Assembly (NCBI RefSeq): GCF_900108955.1
Contig: NZ_FNYA01000007.1
Span: 124,001 to 188,000, forward strand
Direction: 5' to 3'
Origin: Flavobacterium terrigena
Lineage (GTDB): Bacteria > Bacteroidota > Bacteroidia > Flavobacteriales > Flavobacteriaceae
Length of the DNA: 64,000 bases
Made by a program: the position numbers and the translations under genes. Shown piece after piece: positions 53,718-62,775 of this stretch. How positions within the stretch are numbered: the first letter of the stretch is position 1; each line of letters starts with the position of its first letter. The notes under the pieces are model-generated. The model did no database searches, was not told the origin of the DNA, and saw only the letters and a list, made by a program, of their open reading frames with translations.

Positions 53718-53754
53718 ATAGCGTGCATAAGTAAAATTGTGCACGCTATTTTTC
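53718..53754 (+). terminator. Terminator after the DUF4331 pair
   Basis: A 10-bp stem ATAGCGTGCA / TGCACGCTAT with a 12-base loop and a T run. Partial readthrough into the TPR and receptor genes is possible. Confidence 0.85.
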
Positions 53755-53789
53755 AAAAAACTAAACTAAAAAAACTACAACATACAACT

Positions 53790-55082
53790 ATGAAACTATC
53801 TAATCTTTTAAAAATTATACTTTTTACCATTAGCCTGTCTAGTTGTAAAAACGAAAACTCAAAAATTACAAAAGCTTCAGATTATAACTATTTCTTAAAT
53901 CTATCTGAAAACAATAACATACAATTAGCCAATTCTGAAATTGATTTTTGGCAAAAAAAGTATGATGCCACTCCTGAACAAACGAGTTATTTAAGTCAAC
54001 TCGCTGGTTATTACACATCATTATTCGACGCCACTTTTGAAGTCAATTATTTATATAAAGCCGAAGAATTATTGTTAAAAGTAAATTCTGAATTTAACTA
54101 TTCAGAAGTTGGACCCATTCGTGCTTTAGCAAAAAATTATATTACGCAACATCGTTTTAGAGAAGCTTTAATTTTAGCGAACAAAGCTTTAAAAATTGGT
54201 GAAGGTTTTAAAGAAACTCAGAAATTGCTTTTTGATGTCAATATGGAGTTAGGAAATTATACCGAAGCCAAAAACAACTTATCAAAATTTTATAATACTG
54301 AAGATTTCGATTATTTAATTCGAATGGCAAAATGGAACGATCATATTGGCGATTTACCAACTGCGATTACCTTAATGGAAAAAGCTACAAGTAAAGCAGA
54401 ATTAAACGAAAACAAACATTTAAAAATTTGGGCGTATTCAAATTTAGGCGATATGTATGGTCATGCCGGAAGAATTTCGGATAGTTATACCTTTTACTTG
54501 AAAACACTTAAAGAAGATTCAAACAATTATTATGCATTAAAAGGAATTGCTTGGATTGCCTTTTCACACGAAAAAAACACCAAAGAAGCCAATCGAATTA
54601 TCGATATAATTGCTAAAAAACACAATTCGCCAGATTTCAAATTATTCAAAGCTGAAATGGCAGAATTCAACAAAAACGAACAAGAAAAAAACAAATATAT
54701 TCAAGAATATTTTGCCTTATTAAAAGACCGAAATTATGGTGTAATGTACAATAAATACAATGCAATTTTATTTGCCGATAATAAAAAAGATGCTGTAAAA
54801 GCATTAGAAATTGCCTTTCAAGAAATTAAAAACCGACCAACTCCAGAATCATATGATTTATTAGCATGGGCGAATTACAACTTAGGAAATACGAAAAAAG
54901 CTTTAGATATTTGTGAAAAACATATCGTAAACAAATCATTTGAACCTGAAATAAATTACCATTTAGCTGAAATTTATAAAGCCAATAAAATGACTGATAA
55001 AATCAAACCTATTAAAGAAGATTTACTATCAAGCATTTATGAATTAGGTCCAAACATGAAAGAAAAAATAGAAAAATTATAA
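53790..55082 (+). CDS. TPR lipoprotein
   Basis: 430 residues from the ATG at 53790, with lipobox ISLSSC; an earlier in-frame ATG at 53703 reads through the terminator and is rejected. Repeated TPR-type helical pairs follow: YITQHRFREALILANKALKI, WAYSNLGDMYGHAGRISDSYTF, LAWANYNLGNTKKALDICEKHI. It probably works with the TonB receptor in which its stop codon is embedded (one-base overlap, TAATG). Confidence 0.85.
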   Translation: MKLSNLLKIILFTISLSSCKNENSKITKASDYNYFLNLSENNNIQLANSEIDFWQKKYDATPEQTSYLSQLAGYYTSLFDATFEVNYLYKAEELLLKVNSEFNYSEVGPIRALAKNYITQHRFREALILANKALKIGEGFKETQKLLFDVNMELGNYTEAKNNLSKFYNTEDFDYLIRMAKWNDHIGDLPTAITLMEKATSKAELNENKHLKIWAYSNLGDMYGHAGRISDSYTFYLKTLKEDSNNYYALKGIAWIAFSHEKNTKEANRIIDIIAKKHNSPDFKLFKAEMAEFNKNEQEKNKYIQEYFALLKDRNYGVMYNKYNAILFADNKKDAVKALEIAFQEIKNRPTPESYDLLAWANYNLGNTKKALDICEKHIVNKSFEPEINYHLAEIYKANKMTDKIKPIKEDLLSSIYELGPNMKEKIEKL

Positions 55083-57289
55083 TGAAAAAAGCATTTCAAA
55101 TAGTTATATTATTACTGACTACCATCGTTTTTTCTCAACAGAAAGAAGGTGTAGTTACAGATACATTGGGCAATACAATTGAAAATGCTTACGTATATAA
55201 CGAAACCACTAAATCGCACGCACATACAAACGAAAACGGTCAGTTTATTTTAGATAAAACTTTTGATAATGATGTGTTAATCATCACAGCTTTGGGTTTT
55301 AAAAGGAAAACACAACTTGTAAATGGTTCTGAAAAAATAATTATTCTAACTAGTTCTTCTATTAATATTGAAGAAATTGTCATTTCGAAAAAAAACAACG
55401 CTATTTCTCAAATTATGAAGCTCGATTTACAAAATTCTCCCGTAAATTCTTCTCAAGAAATACTTCGAAAAGTGCCTGGTTTATTCATCGGACAACATGC
55501 TGGAGGTGGAAAAGCTGAACAAATATTTTTACGCGGATTTGATATTGATCACGGAACGGATATTGCACTTTCTGTAGATGGAATGCCAGTAAACATGGTT
55601 TCTCATGCTCACGGACAAGGTTATGCCGATTTGCATTTTGTGATTCCAGAAACCTTAGATAAAATTGATTTTGGCAAAGGAAGTTATTATGCCAATAAAG
55701 GCGATTTTGCTACAGCTGGTTACGTCGCTTTTAAAACAAAAGAGAAAATTGATAATAATGTGATTAGTTTAGAAGTAGGTAAATTCAATACAATAAGAAC
55801 GCTTGGAATGTTCAATTTATTACCAAAAAGCAACAAACAAAGTGCTTTTATTGCCAGCGAATACATCACTTTTGACGGACCATTTATTTCGAGTCAGAAT
55901 TTTAAACGACTGAATTTATTCGGGAAATTTACCAATATTTTAGAAGACAATAGTAAGTTTTCAGTAACAGCTTCACAATTTTCAAGTGAATGGACGGCAT
56001 CAGGACAAATTCCGCAACGTTTAGTAGATGCTGGAATTATTTCCAGATTTGGCGCTGTTGATGATACTGAAGGCGGAAAAACATCGAGAAGTAATTTGAA
56101 TGTGGAATATTACAAACCTATTTCTGAAAACTTGTTTTTTAAAGGAAATACGTTTTACAACAACTATCAATTTGAACTGTATTCGAATTTTACATTCTTT
56201 TTAGAGAACCCAATTGATGGCGATCAAATTAAGCAAAAAGAAAACCGAACTATTTATGGTTTCAATGGAGAATTCAACAAGAAAATAGTTAACTCAAAAA
56301 GCAATTATCAAGTTGGATTTGGGCTAAGAACAGATGAAACCAAAGACACAGAATTATCCAACACTAAAAACAGAACGACAACAATTAATCAATTGAAGTT
56401 GGGAAACATTAGTCAGAAAAATTATTTCAGTTATATCAATTTGGATATAGAATTGGGAAATTTCACGATTAATCCAGCTGTCCGATTCGATTATTTTCAA
56501 TTTTCGTACCAAGATAAAATAATCCCTATATTTCAAATTGACAATGAAGAAAAAGTGAAAATTTCGCCTAAACTAAACTTCCTTTTTGCTCCAAACAACA
56601 AGGTTCAATATTTTCTAAAGTCTGGTTTAGGCTTTCACTCAAACGACACTCGAGTTATTGTTTCACAAACGGATAAAAAAACGTTACCAACTTCAGCTGG
56701 AGCCGATTTAGGAACGATTTTTAAACCTATGAACAACTTAATTATCAATAGTGCGTTGTGGTTTTTGCAATTAGAACAAGAATTTGTTTATGTTGGCGAT
56801 GCCGGAATTGTAGAACCAAGTGGCAAAACAAAAAGAATGGGAATCGATTTTGGATTTAGATATCAACTATCAAAATTCGTTAATTTGAATTCTGATATTA
56901 ATTATACGTATGCGAGAAGTACGGAAGAACCAGAAGGACAAAATTATATTCCGCTAGCGCCAGATTTAACGTCAACAGGTGGAATTAGCATTACGAATTA
57001 CAAAGGGTTTTCGTCAAGTTTAAATTACAGATATTTAAAATCGAGACCAGCAAATGAAGATAATTCAATTGTAGCAAAAGGGTATTGTGTATCCGATTTC
57101 AATATGAATTACCAATACAAAAAAATAAATTACGGAATTGTGGTCGAGAACCTTTTCAACACCAAATGGAATGAAACTCAATTTGCCACCGAATCGCGAT
57201 TACAAAATGAATCCCAATCTGTTGAAGAAATTCATTTTACGCCAGGAACTCCTTTCTTTATAAAAGGAAAAATTACCTATACTTTTTAA
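55082..57289 (+). CDS. TonB-dependent receptor
   Basis: 735 residues. Signal peptide, then a CarboxypepD-regulatory-like domain (VVTDTLGNTIENAYVY...NENGQFIL), then the plug (EILRKVPGLFIGQHAGGGKAE, LRGFDIDHGTD, DGMPVNMVSHAHGQGYADLHF) and a 22-strand-type barrel ending in ITYTF. The plug is rich in His near the substrate side. No SusD partner is near, so a small ligand or metal complex is likelier than glycans. It overlaps the TPR gene by one base. Confidence 0.9.
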   Translation: MKKAFQIVILLLTTIVFSQQKEGVVTDTLGNTIENAYVYNETTKSHAHTNENGQFILDKTFDNDVLIITALGFKRKTQLVNGSEKIIILTSSSINIEEIVISKKNNAISQIMKLDLQNSPVNSSQEILRKVPGLFIGQHAGGGKAEQIFLRGFDIDHGTDIALSVDGMPVNMVSHAHGQGYADLHFVIPETLDKIDFGKGSYYANKGDFATAGYVAFKTKEKIDNNVISLEVGKFNTIRTLGMFNLLPKSNKQSAFIASEYITFDGPFISSQNFKRLNLFGKFTNILEDNSKFSVTASQFSSEWTASGQIPQRLVDAGIISRFGAVDDTEGGKTSRSNLNVEYYKPISENLFFKGNTFYNNYQFELYSNFTFFLENPIDGDQIKQKENRTIYGFNGEFNKKIVNSKSNYQVGFGLRTDETKDTELSNTKNRTTTINQLKLGNISQKNYFSYINLDIELGNFTINPAVRFDYFQFSYQDKIIPIFQIDNEEKVKISPKLNFLFAPNNKVQYFLKSGLGFHSNDTRVIVSQTDKKTLPTSAGADLGTIFKPMNNLIINSALWFLQLEQEFVYVGDAGIVEPSGKTKRMGIDFGFRYQLSKFVNLNSDINYTYARSTEEPEGQNYIPLAPDLTSTGGISITNYKGFSSSLNYRYLKSRPANEDNSIVAKGYCVSDFNMNYQYKKINYGIVVENLFNTKWNETQFATESRLQNESQSVEEIHFTPGTPFFIKGKITYTF

Positions 57290-57326
57290 AAAATAATTAT
57301 AATTGTTGATGTTGTTTTTTTTAGTT

Positions 57327-57365
57327 AGAAATCTCGTCTTGTTTAACAGGATGAGATTTCTTTTT
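57327..57365 (+). terminator. Terminator after the TonB receptor
   Basis: AGAAATCTCGTC / GATGAGATTTCT stem with one wobble and a T run. The first strand and its GTTTTTTTTAGTT flank repeat those of the terminator at 52305. Confidence 0.8.
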
Positions 57366-57374
57366 ACAACTAAA

Positions 57375-57629
57375 TTATTTATTTGCAGATTCTTTCACTT
57401 TTTTAGCACCTTTTTCAATCGCTTCAGCACCTTTAGAAACAACCGTTTTAAATTTCTGCTTCACTTTTGTGGTATCAATAACTTTAGCGACTTTAGCTTT
57501 TGTTTTTTGAGCCGCCGTTTTCACCTCAGCACCAACTGCTTTACTTGCGTCTTTAACTTTAGCACGAGTTTCTTCTTTGCAAGAAATCATCGTTGCTGCT
57601 ACTAAAATTGGAAATAGTAATTTTTTCAT
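57375..57629 (-). CDS. Small helical lipoprotein, third paralogue-like
   Basis: 84 residues. Lipobox ATMISC, then a Lys/Ala-rich amphipathic stretch (KDASKAVGAEVKTAAQKTKA, KGAEAIEKGAKKVKESANK). Same overall plan as the lipoproteins at 40914 and 49032 but different sequence. No sigma-54-like site is seen upstream; only 33 bases separate it from the next gene. Function unknown. Confidence 0.7.
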   Translation of the reverse strand: MKKLLFPILVAATMISCKEETRAKVKDASKAVGAEVKTAAQKTKAKVAKVIDTTKVKQKFKTVVSKGAEAIEKGAKKVKESANK

Positions 57630-57662
57630 CTTAAAAATTTTATATTTTCTATATTATTTAAT

Positions 57663-58046
57663 TTACAGAACTAATTCTGCATACAATTTTTCGAATGTCG
57701 CATCCAAATCGGAACTAAATCCAGAATGTGGTCTAGAAGTTTGAATACTAGAACTTTTTACAGCTGTTAACCATCTGAAACGCTCTTCTATTTCGAAGGT
57801 TCCAATTGGTCCTCCATCCGATTTTCCATTACAAATTTTCACAAAAGAATCCAAATTCATTTTTAGTTGTTCGATATCAAATTCGGAACAAAAAGAAGTG
57901 ATTTTTTCTGTCGGAATTTGGTATTCAATTCGTAAATATTTCTGACGCTTGCATAAAAGCATCAAACCCACATTGATAAATTCTTCGCGTTCAACCTTTG
58001 GTACCACACGAATTACAGCATAATCATATAAGTGTTTTTCGTGCAT
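57663..58046 (-). CDS. DUF3037 protein
   Basis: 127 residues, cytoplasmic. LYDYAVIRVVPKVEREEFINVGLMLLC is the DUF3037 signature, followed by FRWLTAVKSSSIQTSRPHSGF. The start overlaps the end of the HipA-like kinase gene by 23 bases, so they are translated together. The pair HipA_2 kinase plus DUF3037 recurs in bacterial genomes. Role unknown; it may be the substrate or partner of the kinase. Confidence 0.8.
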   Translation of the reverse strand: MHEKHLYDYAVIRVVPKVEREEFINVGLMLLCKRQKYLRIEYQIPTEKITSFCSEFDIEQLKMNLDSFVKICNGKSDGGPIGTFEIEERFRWLTAVKSSSIQTSRPHSGFSSDLDATFEKLYAELVL

Positions 58047-58812
58047 CTTGAGCTTCTTTTAAAAATATTTCTGAGTTCGATAATCTTATAGATAAAAATT
58101 GAAAATAAACCTCTTTAATTTCATCTGGAGTTATTGCACCATCATCCCAAAGTAACCAATCTTCTGGAATTCCATTGACAATTTCTCTTAAAATCGTATC
58201 GTTTAATTTTGAAGTAAATTCTTGATGCGCTTCTTCTAAAAGACTAGCTTTTGGTAACAAAACGTGATCTTTTATTAAAGCAAATGGAGTAATTGCATTC
58301 TTTCCCCAATTGGTCCAAGAATGATGAAAATAGAAACTGGCGCCGTTATCAATCAGCCATAATTCTTTCTTCCAAATTAACAAATTGGTGTTTTTAAATG
58401 TTCTATCCACATTCGTAATAAAAGCATCAAACCAAACAATTTTAGAAGCCAGCAAAGGTTCGCAATCATTCACCGCCGCATCATACGTAATAGAACCTGA
58501 CAAATAATGCAAGCCTAAATTTAAACCTTGACTAAACTTTAATAAATCCTGAATTTCTTCATCGCCTTCTGTTCTTCCAAAAGCTTCATCTAAATTGGCA
58601 AAAACCAATTCTGGAATTGGTAAACCTAAAAATTTTGCAATTTGTCCGCCTAAAAATTCTGAAATCAAAGCTTTTACTCCGTGACCAGCGCCTCGAAATT
58701 TTAAAACATATTTAAAATCGTCATCAGCTTCCGCCAAAGCAGGTAAAGAACCACCTTCGCGAAGTGGCGTAATATATCGAGTAACGTTTACAGTTCGTAA
58801 GTCTAAATTCAT
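58024..58812 (-). CDS. HipA-like kinase (HipA_2 family)
   Basis: 262 residues from the ATG at 58812; ten upstream codons lead to a less credible start. Kinase features: GAGHGVKALISEFLGGQIAK (nucleotide-binding side), the catalytic loop WFDAFITNVDRTFKNTNLLI (DxxxxNxDRxxxN) and the metal motif WLIDNGASF. HipA kinases phosphorylate a serine on tRNA synthetases or relatives; no HipB antitoxin-like gene is present, so classical toxin function is not supported. Coupled to the DUF3037 gene. Confidence 0.82.
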   Translation of the reverse strand: MNLDLRTVNVTRYITPLREGGSLPALAEADDDFKYVLKFRGAGHGVKALISEFLGGQIAKFLGLPIPELVFANLDEAFGRTEGDEEIQDLLKFSQGLNLGLHYLSGSITYDAAVNDCEPLLASKIVWFDAFITNVDRTFKNTNLLIWKKELWLIDNGASFYFHHSWTNWGKNAITPFALIKDHVLLPKASLLEEAHQEFTSKLNDTILREIVNGIPEDWLLWDDGAITPDEIKEVYFQFLSIRLSNSEIFLKEAQDARKTLI

Positions 58813-58840
58813 AGAAAGGAATTCTTTTACCAAAGATAGC

Positions 58841-58875
58841 AAAAAAAAACTCCGATAAATTATCGGAGTTTTTAT
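58841..58875 (-). terminator. Terminator of fabD
   Basis: ACTCCGATAA / TTATCGGAGT with A and T runs on both flanks, downstream of the minus-strand fabD. Confidence 0.88.
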
Positions 58876-58887
58876 AAAATTGTATTG

Positions 58888-59760
58888 TTATGCTGAAATC
58901 GTTTCGACTTCTTTATTGATTTTATTTACCAATCCGACCAACACTTTTCCTGGTCCAACTTCTGTAAAACTGGTAGCACCGTCAGCAATCATTTGATTTA
59001 CCGATTGTGTCCATTTTACTGGAGCTGTTAATTGAATAATTAAGTTTTTCTTAATCTCATTCGCATCAGAAACTGCACTTGCCGTTACATTTTGGTAAAC
59101 TGGGCAAATTGGTTGAGAAAAAGTTGTTGCTTCAATTGCAGCCGCTAATTCTTCACGAGCTGGTTCCATCATTGGCGAGTGAAATGCGCCACCAACTGGT
59201 AAAATTAAAGCACGTTTTGCTCCAGCTTCTTTCATTTTTTCACAAGCTAATTCTACGGCTTTGTATTCTCCTGAAATTACTAATTGTCCAGGACAGTTGT
59301 AATTTGCAGCAACTACTACTCCATCAATTGAAGCGCAAATATCTTCTACAATTTTATCTTCTAAATTTAAAACCGCAGCCATAGTTGAAGGCGTAATTTC
59401 ACAAGCTTTTTGCATCGCTAAAGCCCTTTTAGAAACTAATAACAAAGCATCTTCAAAAGATAAAGCACCATTTGCTACTAAAGCAGAAAATTCTCCTAAT
59501 GAATGTCCGGCTACCATTTCTGGATTGAAATTGTCTAAAGTTTTTGCTAAAATTACTGAATGTAAAAAAACCGCTGGTTGTGTAACTTTCGTTTCTTTTA
59601 ATTCTTCGGCAGTTCCTTCAAACATAATATCTGTAATTCGGAAACCTAAAATTTCGTTTGCTTTTTCGAACATTTCTTTAGCTAATGCTGAATTTTCGTA
59701 TAAATCTTTACCCATTCCGGTAAATTGTGCGCCTTGTCCAGGAAAAACGTATGCTTTCAT
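58888..59760 (-). CDS. fabD: Malonyl-CoA:ACP transacylase
   Basis: 290 residues from the ATG at 59760 (KAYVFPGQGAQFTGMGKDLY); the ATG at 59802 adds an unconvincing leader. The nucleophile Ser is in VAGHSLGEFSAL, the Arg in SKRALAMQKA, and the His in VGGAFHSPMM. FTEVGPGKVL closes the family pattern. It loads malonyl onto ACP for fatty-acid synthesis. It is followed by a strong terminator. Confidence 0.95.
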   Translation of the reverse strand: MKAYVFPGQGAQFTGMGKDLYENSALAKEMFEKANEILGFRITDIMFEGTAEELKETKVTQPAVFLHSVILAKTLDNFNPEMVAGHSLGEFSALVANGALSFEDALLLVSKRALAMQKACEITPSTMAAVLNLEDKIVEDICASIDGVVVAANYNCPGQLVISGEYKAVELACEKMKEAGAKRALILPVGGAFHSPMMEPAREELAAAIEATTFSQPICPVYQNVTASAVSDANEIKKNLIIQLTAPVKWTQSVNQMIADGATSFTEVGPGKVLVGLVNKINKEVETISA

Positions 59761-59871
59761 ATTATTTTGTTTCAAGATTATTGTTTCAATTTTAAAAAAC
59801 AAAAGTACTTATTTTGTAACAATCTCATCAAATTAATGACTAATAATTTACAAAAACTAAACTATTTTTAA

Positions 59872-61500
59872 ATGAAAAAACTATTACCAATACTACTTGT
59901 TATAATCATAACAGTATTCTTTTTTTATGTTTCATTACCAGTTTTAAGTTATGGATTTTCGGGCATAACTGTTTTACTTCTTATTATTGCCGCTTTATTG
60001 TTTTTCTCTTTTTCTAAATTTACGATTAGTTCTGACGGAAAAAGTTATAAACCAGTAGCTGTTTTCTGGAAAATTCCAGCGATATTAATTTTCGTGGCGA
60101 TATTATACGCATTTGTATTACCTTTTTTTACTTCAAGTCCGATTTTTAGAAATCAAGATTATAGAAATTTAATTGGAAAAGTAAAAGATGGCGATAAATT
60201 AACTAATCACATTGCACCAATTTCTATGCATGAAATCAGGGTAGTTGATGAAGATTTGGCTCATTTATTAGGTGAAAAAATATTAGGTTCGCAACCTGCA
60301 TTGGGAAGTCAGGCAGAATTGGGTGAGTTTTTCATTCAGAAAGTTAATGGTAAATTATATTGGATCGCACCTTTAGTACATTCTGGTTTCTTCAAATGGT
60401 TAAACAATTCTGAAGGAACTACAGGTTATGTAATGGTTTCTGCAACAAATGAACGAGATGTGAAATTGGTTCAAGAAGTAAACGGAAAACCAATTCGTTT
60501 AAAATATCAAGATGAAGCCTATTTCCAAAGTGATACGCGTAGATATTTATATTTCAACGGATACAGCACAGTTGGTTTAGCCGATTTTACTTTCGAAATT
60601 GATGAAAAAGGAACACCTTTTTGGGTAGCGACTAAATACAAAAAAGAAATTGGTTTTTCTGGAAATGATGCGACTGGCGTTGTAGTTTTAAATGCGCAAA
60701 CTGGTGACATTACAGAATATGATATTAAAAACACACCAACTTGGGTGGACAGAATTCAACCGATTTCATTCATTAAAGAGCAATTGAGCGATTGGGGTGA
60801 ATATGTAAACGGATATTGGAATTTCTCCAATCAAAATAAACTTCAAATTACAGAAGATTTGACTTTAGTGTACGGAAATGATAATAAATCGTATTGGTAT
60901 ACTGGAATTACTTCTGTTGGAAAAGACGAATCGGCAGTTGGATTTGTTTTGGTAGATACTAGAACAAAAGAAACTACTTTCTACAAACAAAGTGGTGCTA
61001 CAGAATTTGCGGCACAAAGCTCGGCACAAGGAAAAGTCCAAGAAAAAGGTTTTGTGGCTTCGTTGCCAATTCCCTACAACATTAACAACATTCCAACTTA
61101 CGTAATGACATTAAAAGACAATGGTGGATTGGTAAAAATGTATGCGATGGTTTCGATTGCAGATTATACGATTGTTGGAACTGGAAATACGATGCGTGAA
61201 GCTTTAACAGCTTACAAAACCGCTTTTAATTCTTCAGGAAATAAAATAAATGCAGATAGTAAGTCGGCAAAAAAAGTAATTGAATCAACTGTGGTAAGAA
61301 TTCAAACGGATGTGAAAAACGGAAACAGTTTTTATTATTTCACTGTGAAAGATTATCCAAGTATTTTTGTGGGTTCATCACAAATATCAAACCAATTGCC
61401 AATTACAGTTGTTGGTGACAATGTAAAAATCTCTTTCGATTTAGATAATGAAGAAATTATTGATGTTTCGACATTTGAAAATGTGAGCTTGAAGAAATAA
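59872..61500 (+). CDS. Large membrane protein, unrecognised
   Basis: 542 residues. Two or three membrane helices in the first 90 residues (LLPILLVIIITVFFFYVSLP and a second pair to about residue 90), then a large extracytoplasmic part. The soluble part has repeated blocks with GYVMVSATNERDVKLVQEVNG and aromatic strands (YWIAPLVHSGFFKW, TYVMTLKDNGGLVKMYAM), suggesting beta-rich repeats. I do not recognise the family. It stands alone between fabD and a terminator. Confidence 0.5.
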   Translation: MKKLLPILLVIIITVFFFYVSLPVLSYGFSGITVLLLIIAALLFFSFSKFTISSDGKSYKPVAVFWKIPAILIFVAILYAFVLPFFTSSPIFRNQDYRNLIGKVKDGDKLTNHIAPISMHEIRVVDEDLAHLLGEKILGSQPALGSQAELGEFFIQKVNGKLYWIAPLVHSGFFKWLNNSEGTTGYVMVSATNERDVKLVQEVNGKPIRLKYQDEAYFQSDTRRYLYFNGYSTVGLADFTFEIDEKGTPFWVATKYKKEIGFSGNDATGVVVLNAQTGDITEYDIKNTPTWVDRIQPISFIKEQLSDWGEYVNGYWNFSNQNKLQITEDLTLVYGNDNKSYWYTGITSVGKDESAVGFVLVDTRTKETTFYKQSGATEFAAQSSAQGKVQEKGFVASLPIPYNINNIPTYVMTLKDNGGLVKMYAMVSIADYTIVGTGNTMREALTAYKTAFNSSGNKINADSKSAKKVIESTVVRIQTDVKNGNSFYYFTVKDYPSIFVGSSQISNQLPITVVGDNVKISFDLDNEEIIDVSTFENVSLKK

Positions 61501-61520
61501 CAGATTATTTTTCATACAAA

Positions 61521-61556
61521 TAAAAAACCCTGAACTTAAAAAATTCAGGGTTTTTA
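61521..61556 (+). terminator. Terminator after the unrecognised membrane protein
   Basis: Stem AAAAACCCTGAA / TTCAGGGTTTTT with a T run. Confidence 0.9.
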
Positions 61557-61575
61557 TCTTTTATATTACAATCAA

Positions 61576-62106
61576 TTATTGTTTTAAAAGCTGTAATTCG
61601 ATGTTTAATTTCACTTCTTCACCTACTAAAACTCCGCCTGTTTCCAAAGCCGAATTCCAGTTTAAACCCCAATCTTTACGATTAATTTTTCCTTCGATAT
61701 TTAATCCAACTTTTGTATTTCCCCAAGGATCTTTCATTAATCCACTGAATTCAGTTGCCAATTTTACTGGTTTAGTCACACCGTGAATTGTTAAATCTCC
61801 AGCTAATTCATAATTTTCATCATCAATATTTGTAAAAGAAGAAGAAACGAAAGTTAATTTTGGATGGTTTTCGGCATCAAAAAAGTCGGCACTTTTTAAA
61901 TGATTATCTCTATCCGAATTGTTCGTATTTATCGAATCGATATTTGCAGAAAATTCAATTGAAGATTTTGTAAAATCATCTTCTTCTGCTGAAATTGTTG
62001 CATCGTATGTTCCGAATTTACCTGAAACATTTGTAAACATCATGTGTTTTACTTTAAAACCAATTTCTGAATGTGTTGGGTCAATTGCCCATTTAGTTGT
62101 TGCCAT
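61576..62106 (-). CDS. YceI family lipid-binding-like protein
   Basis: 176 residues without a signal peptide. WAIDPTHSEIGFKVKHMMFTNV at the N-terminus and FFDAENHPKLTFVSSSF are YceI blocks, and the end has the KLNIELQLLKQ strand. YceI is a lipocalin-like barrel that binds isoprenoid-type lipids, often next to redox genes. It lies in a run of minus-strand stress genes. Confidence 0.9.
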   Translation of the reverse strand: MATTKWAIDPTHSEIGFKVKHMMFTNVSGKFGTYDATISAEEDDFTKSSIEFSANIDSINTNNSDRDNHLKSADFFDAENHPKLTFVSSSFTNIDDENYELAGDLTIHGVTKPVKLATEFSGLMKDPWGNTKVGLNIEGKINRKDWGLNWNSALETGGVLVGEEVKLNIELQLLKQ

Positions 62107-62203
62107 AATTTTATTTTTAAATATTATCTTATTATTATTTCAATTTGATAGTACAAAGATAGTATCAGTGAAATGATGCAACACTTAACCTAGATTAAGA
62201 AAT

Positions 62204-62242
62204 AAAAAAAGGGAAGTTTCTAAATCAGAACTTCCCTTTTTT
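62204..62242 (-). terminator. Terminator after the OsmC gene
   Basis: AAAAAAGGGAAGTT / AACTTCCCTTTTTT hairpin; the A run on the plus strand serves the minus-strand osmC transcript. Confidence 0.85.
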
Positions 62243-62245
62243 GTT

Positions 62246-62662
62246 TTATACTAAATTCGCTTGAAGCGTAATTTCAGTATTTAATAATTTTGAAATCGGA
62301 CAAATTTCTTTTGCTTTTTGAGCAATTGCTTGAAACTCGGTGTCTGAGATATTTGGTACTTTTGCATTCAATTCTAAATGAATTAAAGTGATTGTTCCAT
62401 CTTGAAAAGTAACTTTAGCTGTTGTGTCTAAATCATCTGGTACAAACCCCGCATCAGTTAGTAAAAAACTTAATTGCATCGTAAAACAACCTGAATGTGC
62501 GGCTGCTATTAATTCTTCTGGATTCGTTCCTACACCTTCTTCAAAACGAGTTTTGAAAGATAAATTTGCATTATTTAATGTTGTACTTTGAGTCGTAATT
62601 AACCCTTTTCCTTCCATTCCGGAACCTTTCCAATTTGCGTTTGCAGTTCTTGTAAATTTCAT
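62246..62662 (-). CDS. OsmC family peroxidase-like protein
   Basis: 138 residues. The reactive Cys in AAHSGCFTMQLSFLLTDAG and the second in AKEICPISKLL are the two catalytic cysteines of OsmC/Ohr enzymes; EGVGTNPEELIAA precedes the first. It reduces organic hydroperoxides using these thiols. Its upstream region (62690-62757) carries a dispersed palindromic repeat. Confidence 0.92.
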   Translation of the reverse strand: MKFTRTANANWKGSGMEGKGLITTQSTTLNNANLSFKTRFEEGVGTNPEELIAAAHSGCFTMQLSFLLTDAGFVPDDLDTTAKVTFQDGTITLIHLELNAKVPNISDTEFQAIAQKAKEICPISKLLNTEITLQANLV

Positions 62663-62689
62663 ATGTAGATATTTATTGTTTTTTTATTT

Positions 62690-62757
62690 GTCATATGGTA
62701 TCGCTTATCTTCATTGGTGTTTGTTTTCAACAAACTTGTTGTTAATGGCGATTTCAT
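62690..62757 (-). repeat. Dispersed palindromic repeat, copy 3
   Basis: Read on the minus strand: ATGAAATCGC, then an inner 7-bp hairpin GTTTGTT-gaa-AACAAAC, ACCAAT, and GCGATACCAT. It lies between the OsmC gene and the FMN reductase gene, and pairs with the copy on the other side of the reductase gene. Confidence 0.85.
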
Positions 62758-62775
62758 AATTTAATTTTTTAGTAG

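Noticed and set aside
58024..58842. HipBA toxin-antitoxin
   Set aside because: No HipB-type helix-turn-helix gene is adjacent; DUF3037 does not look like a DNA-binding antitoxin.
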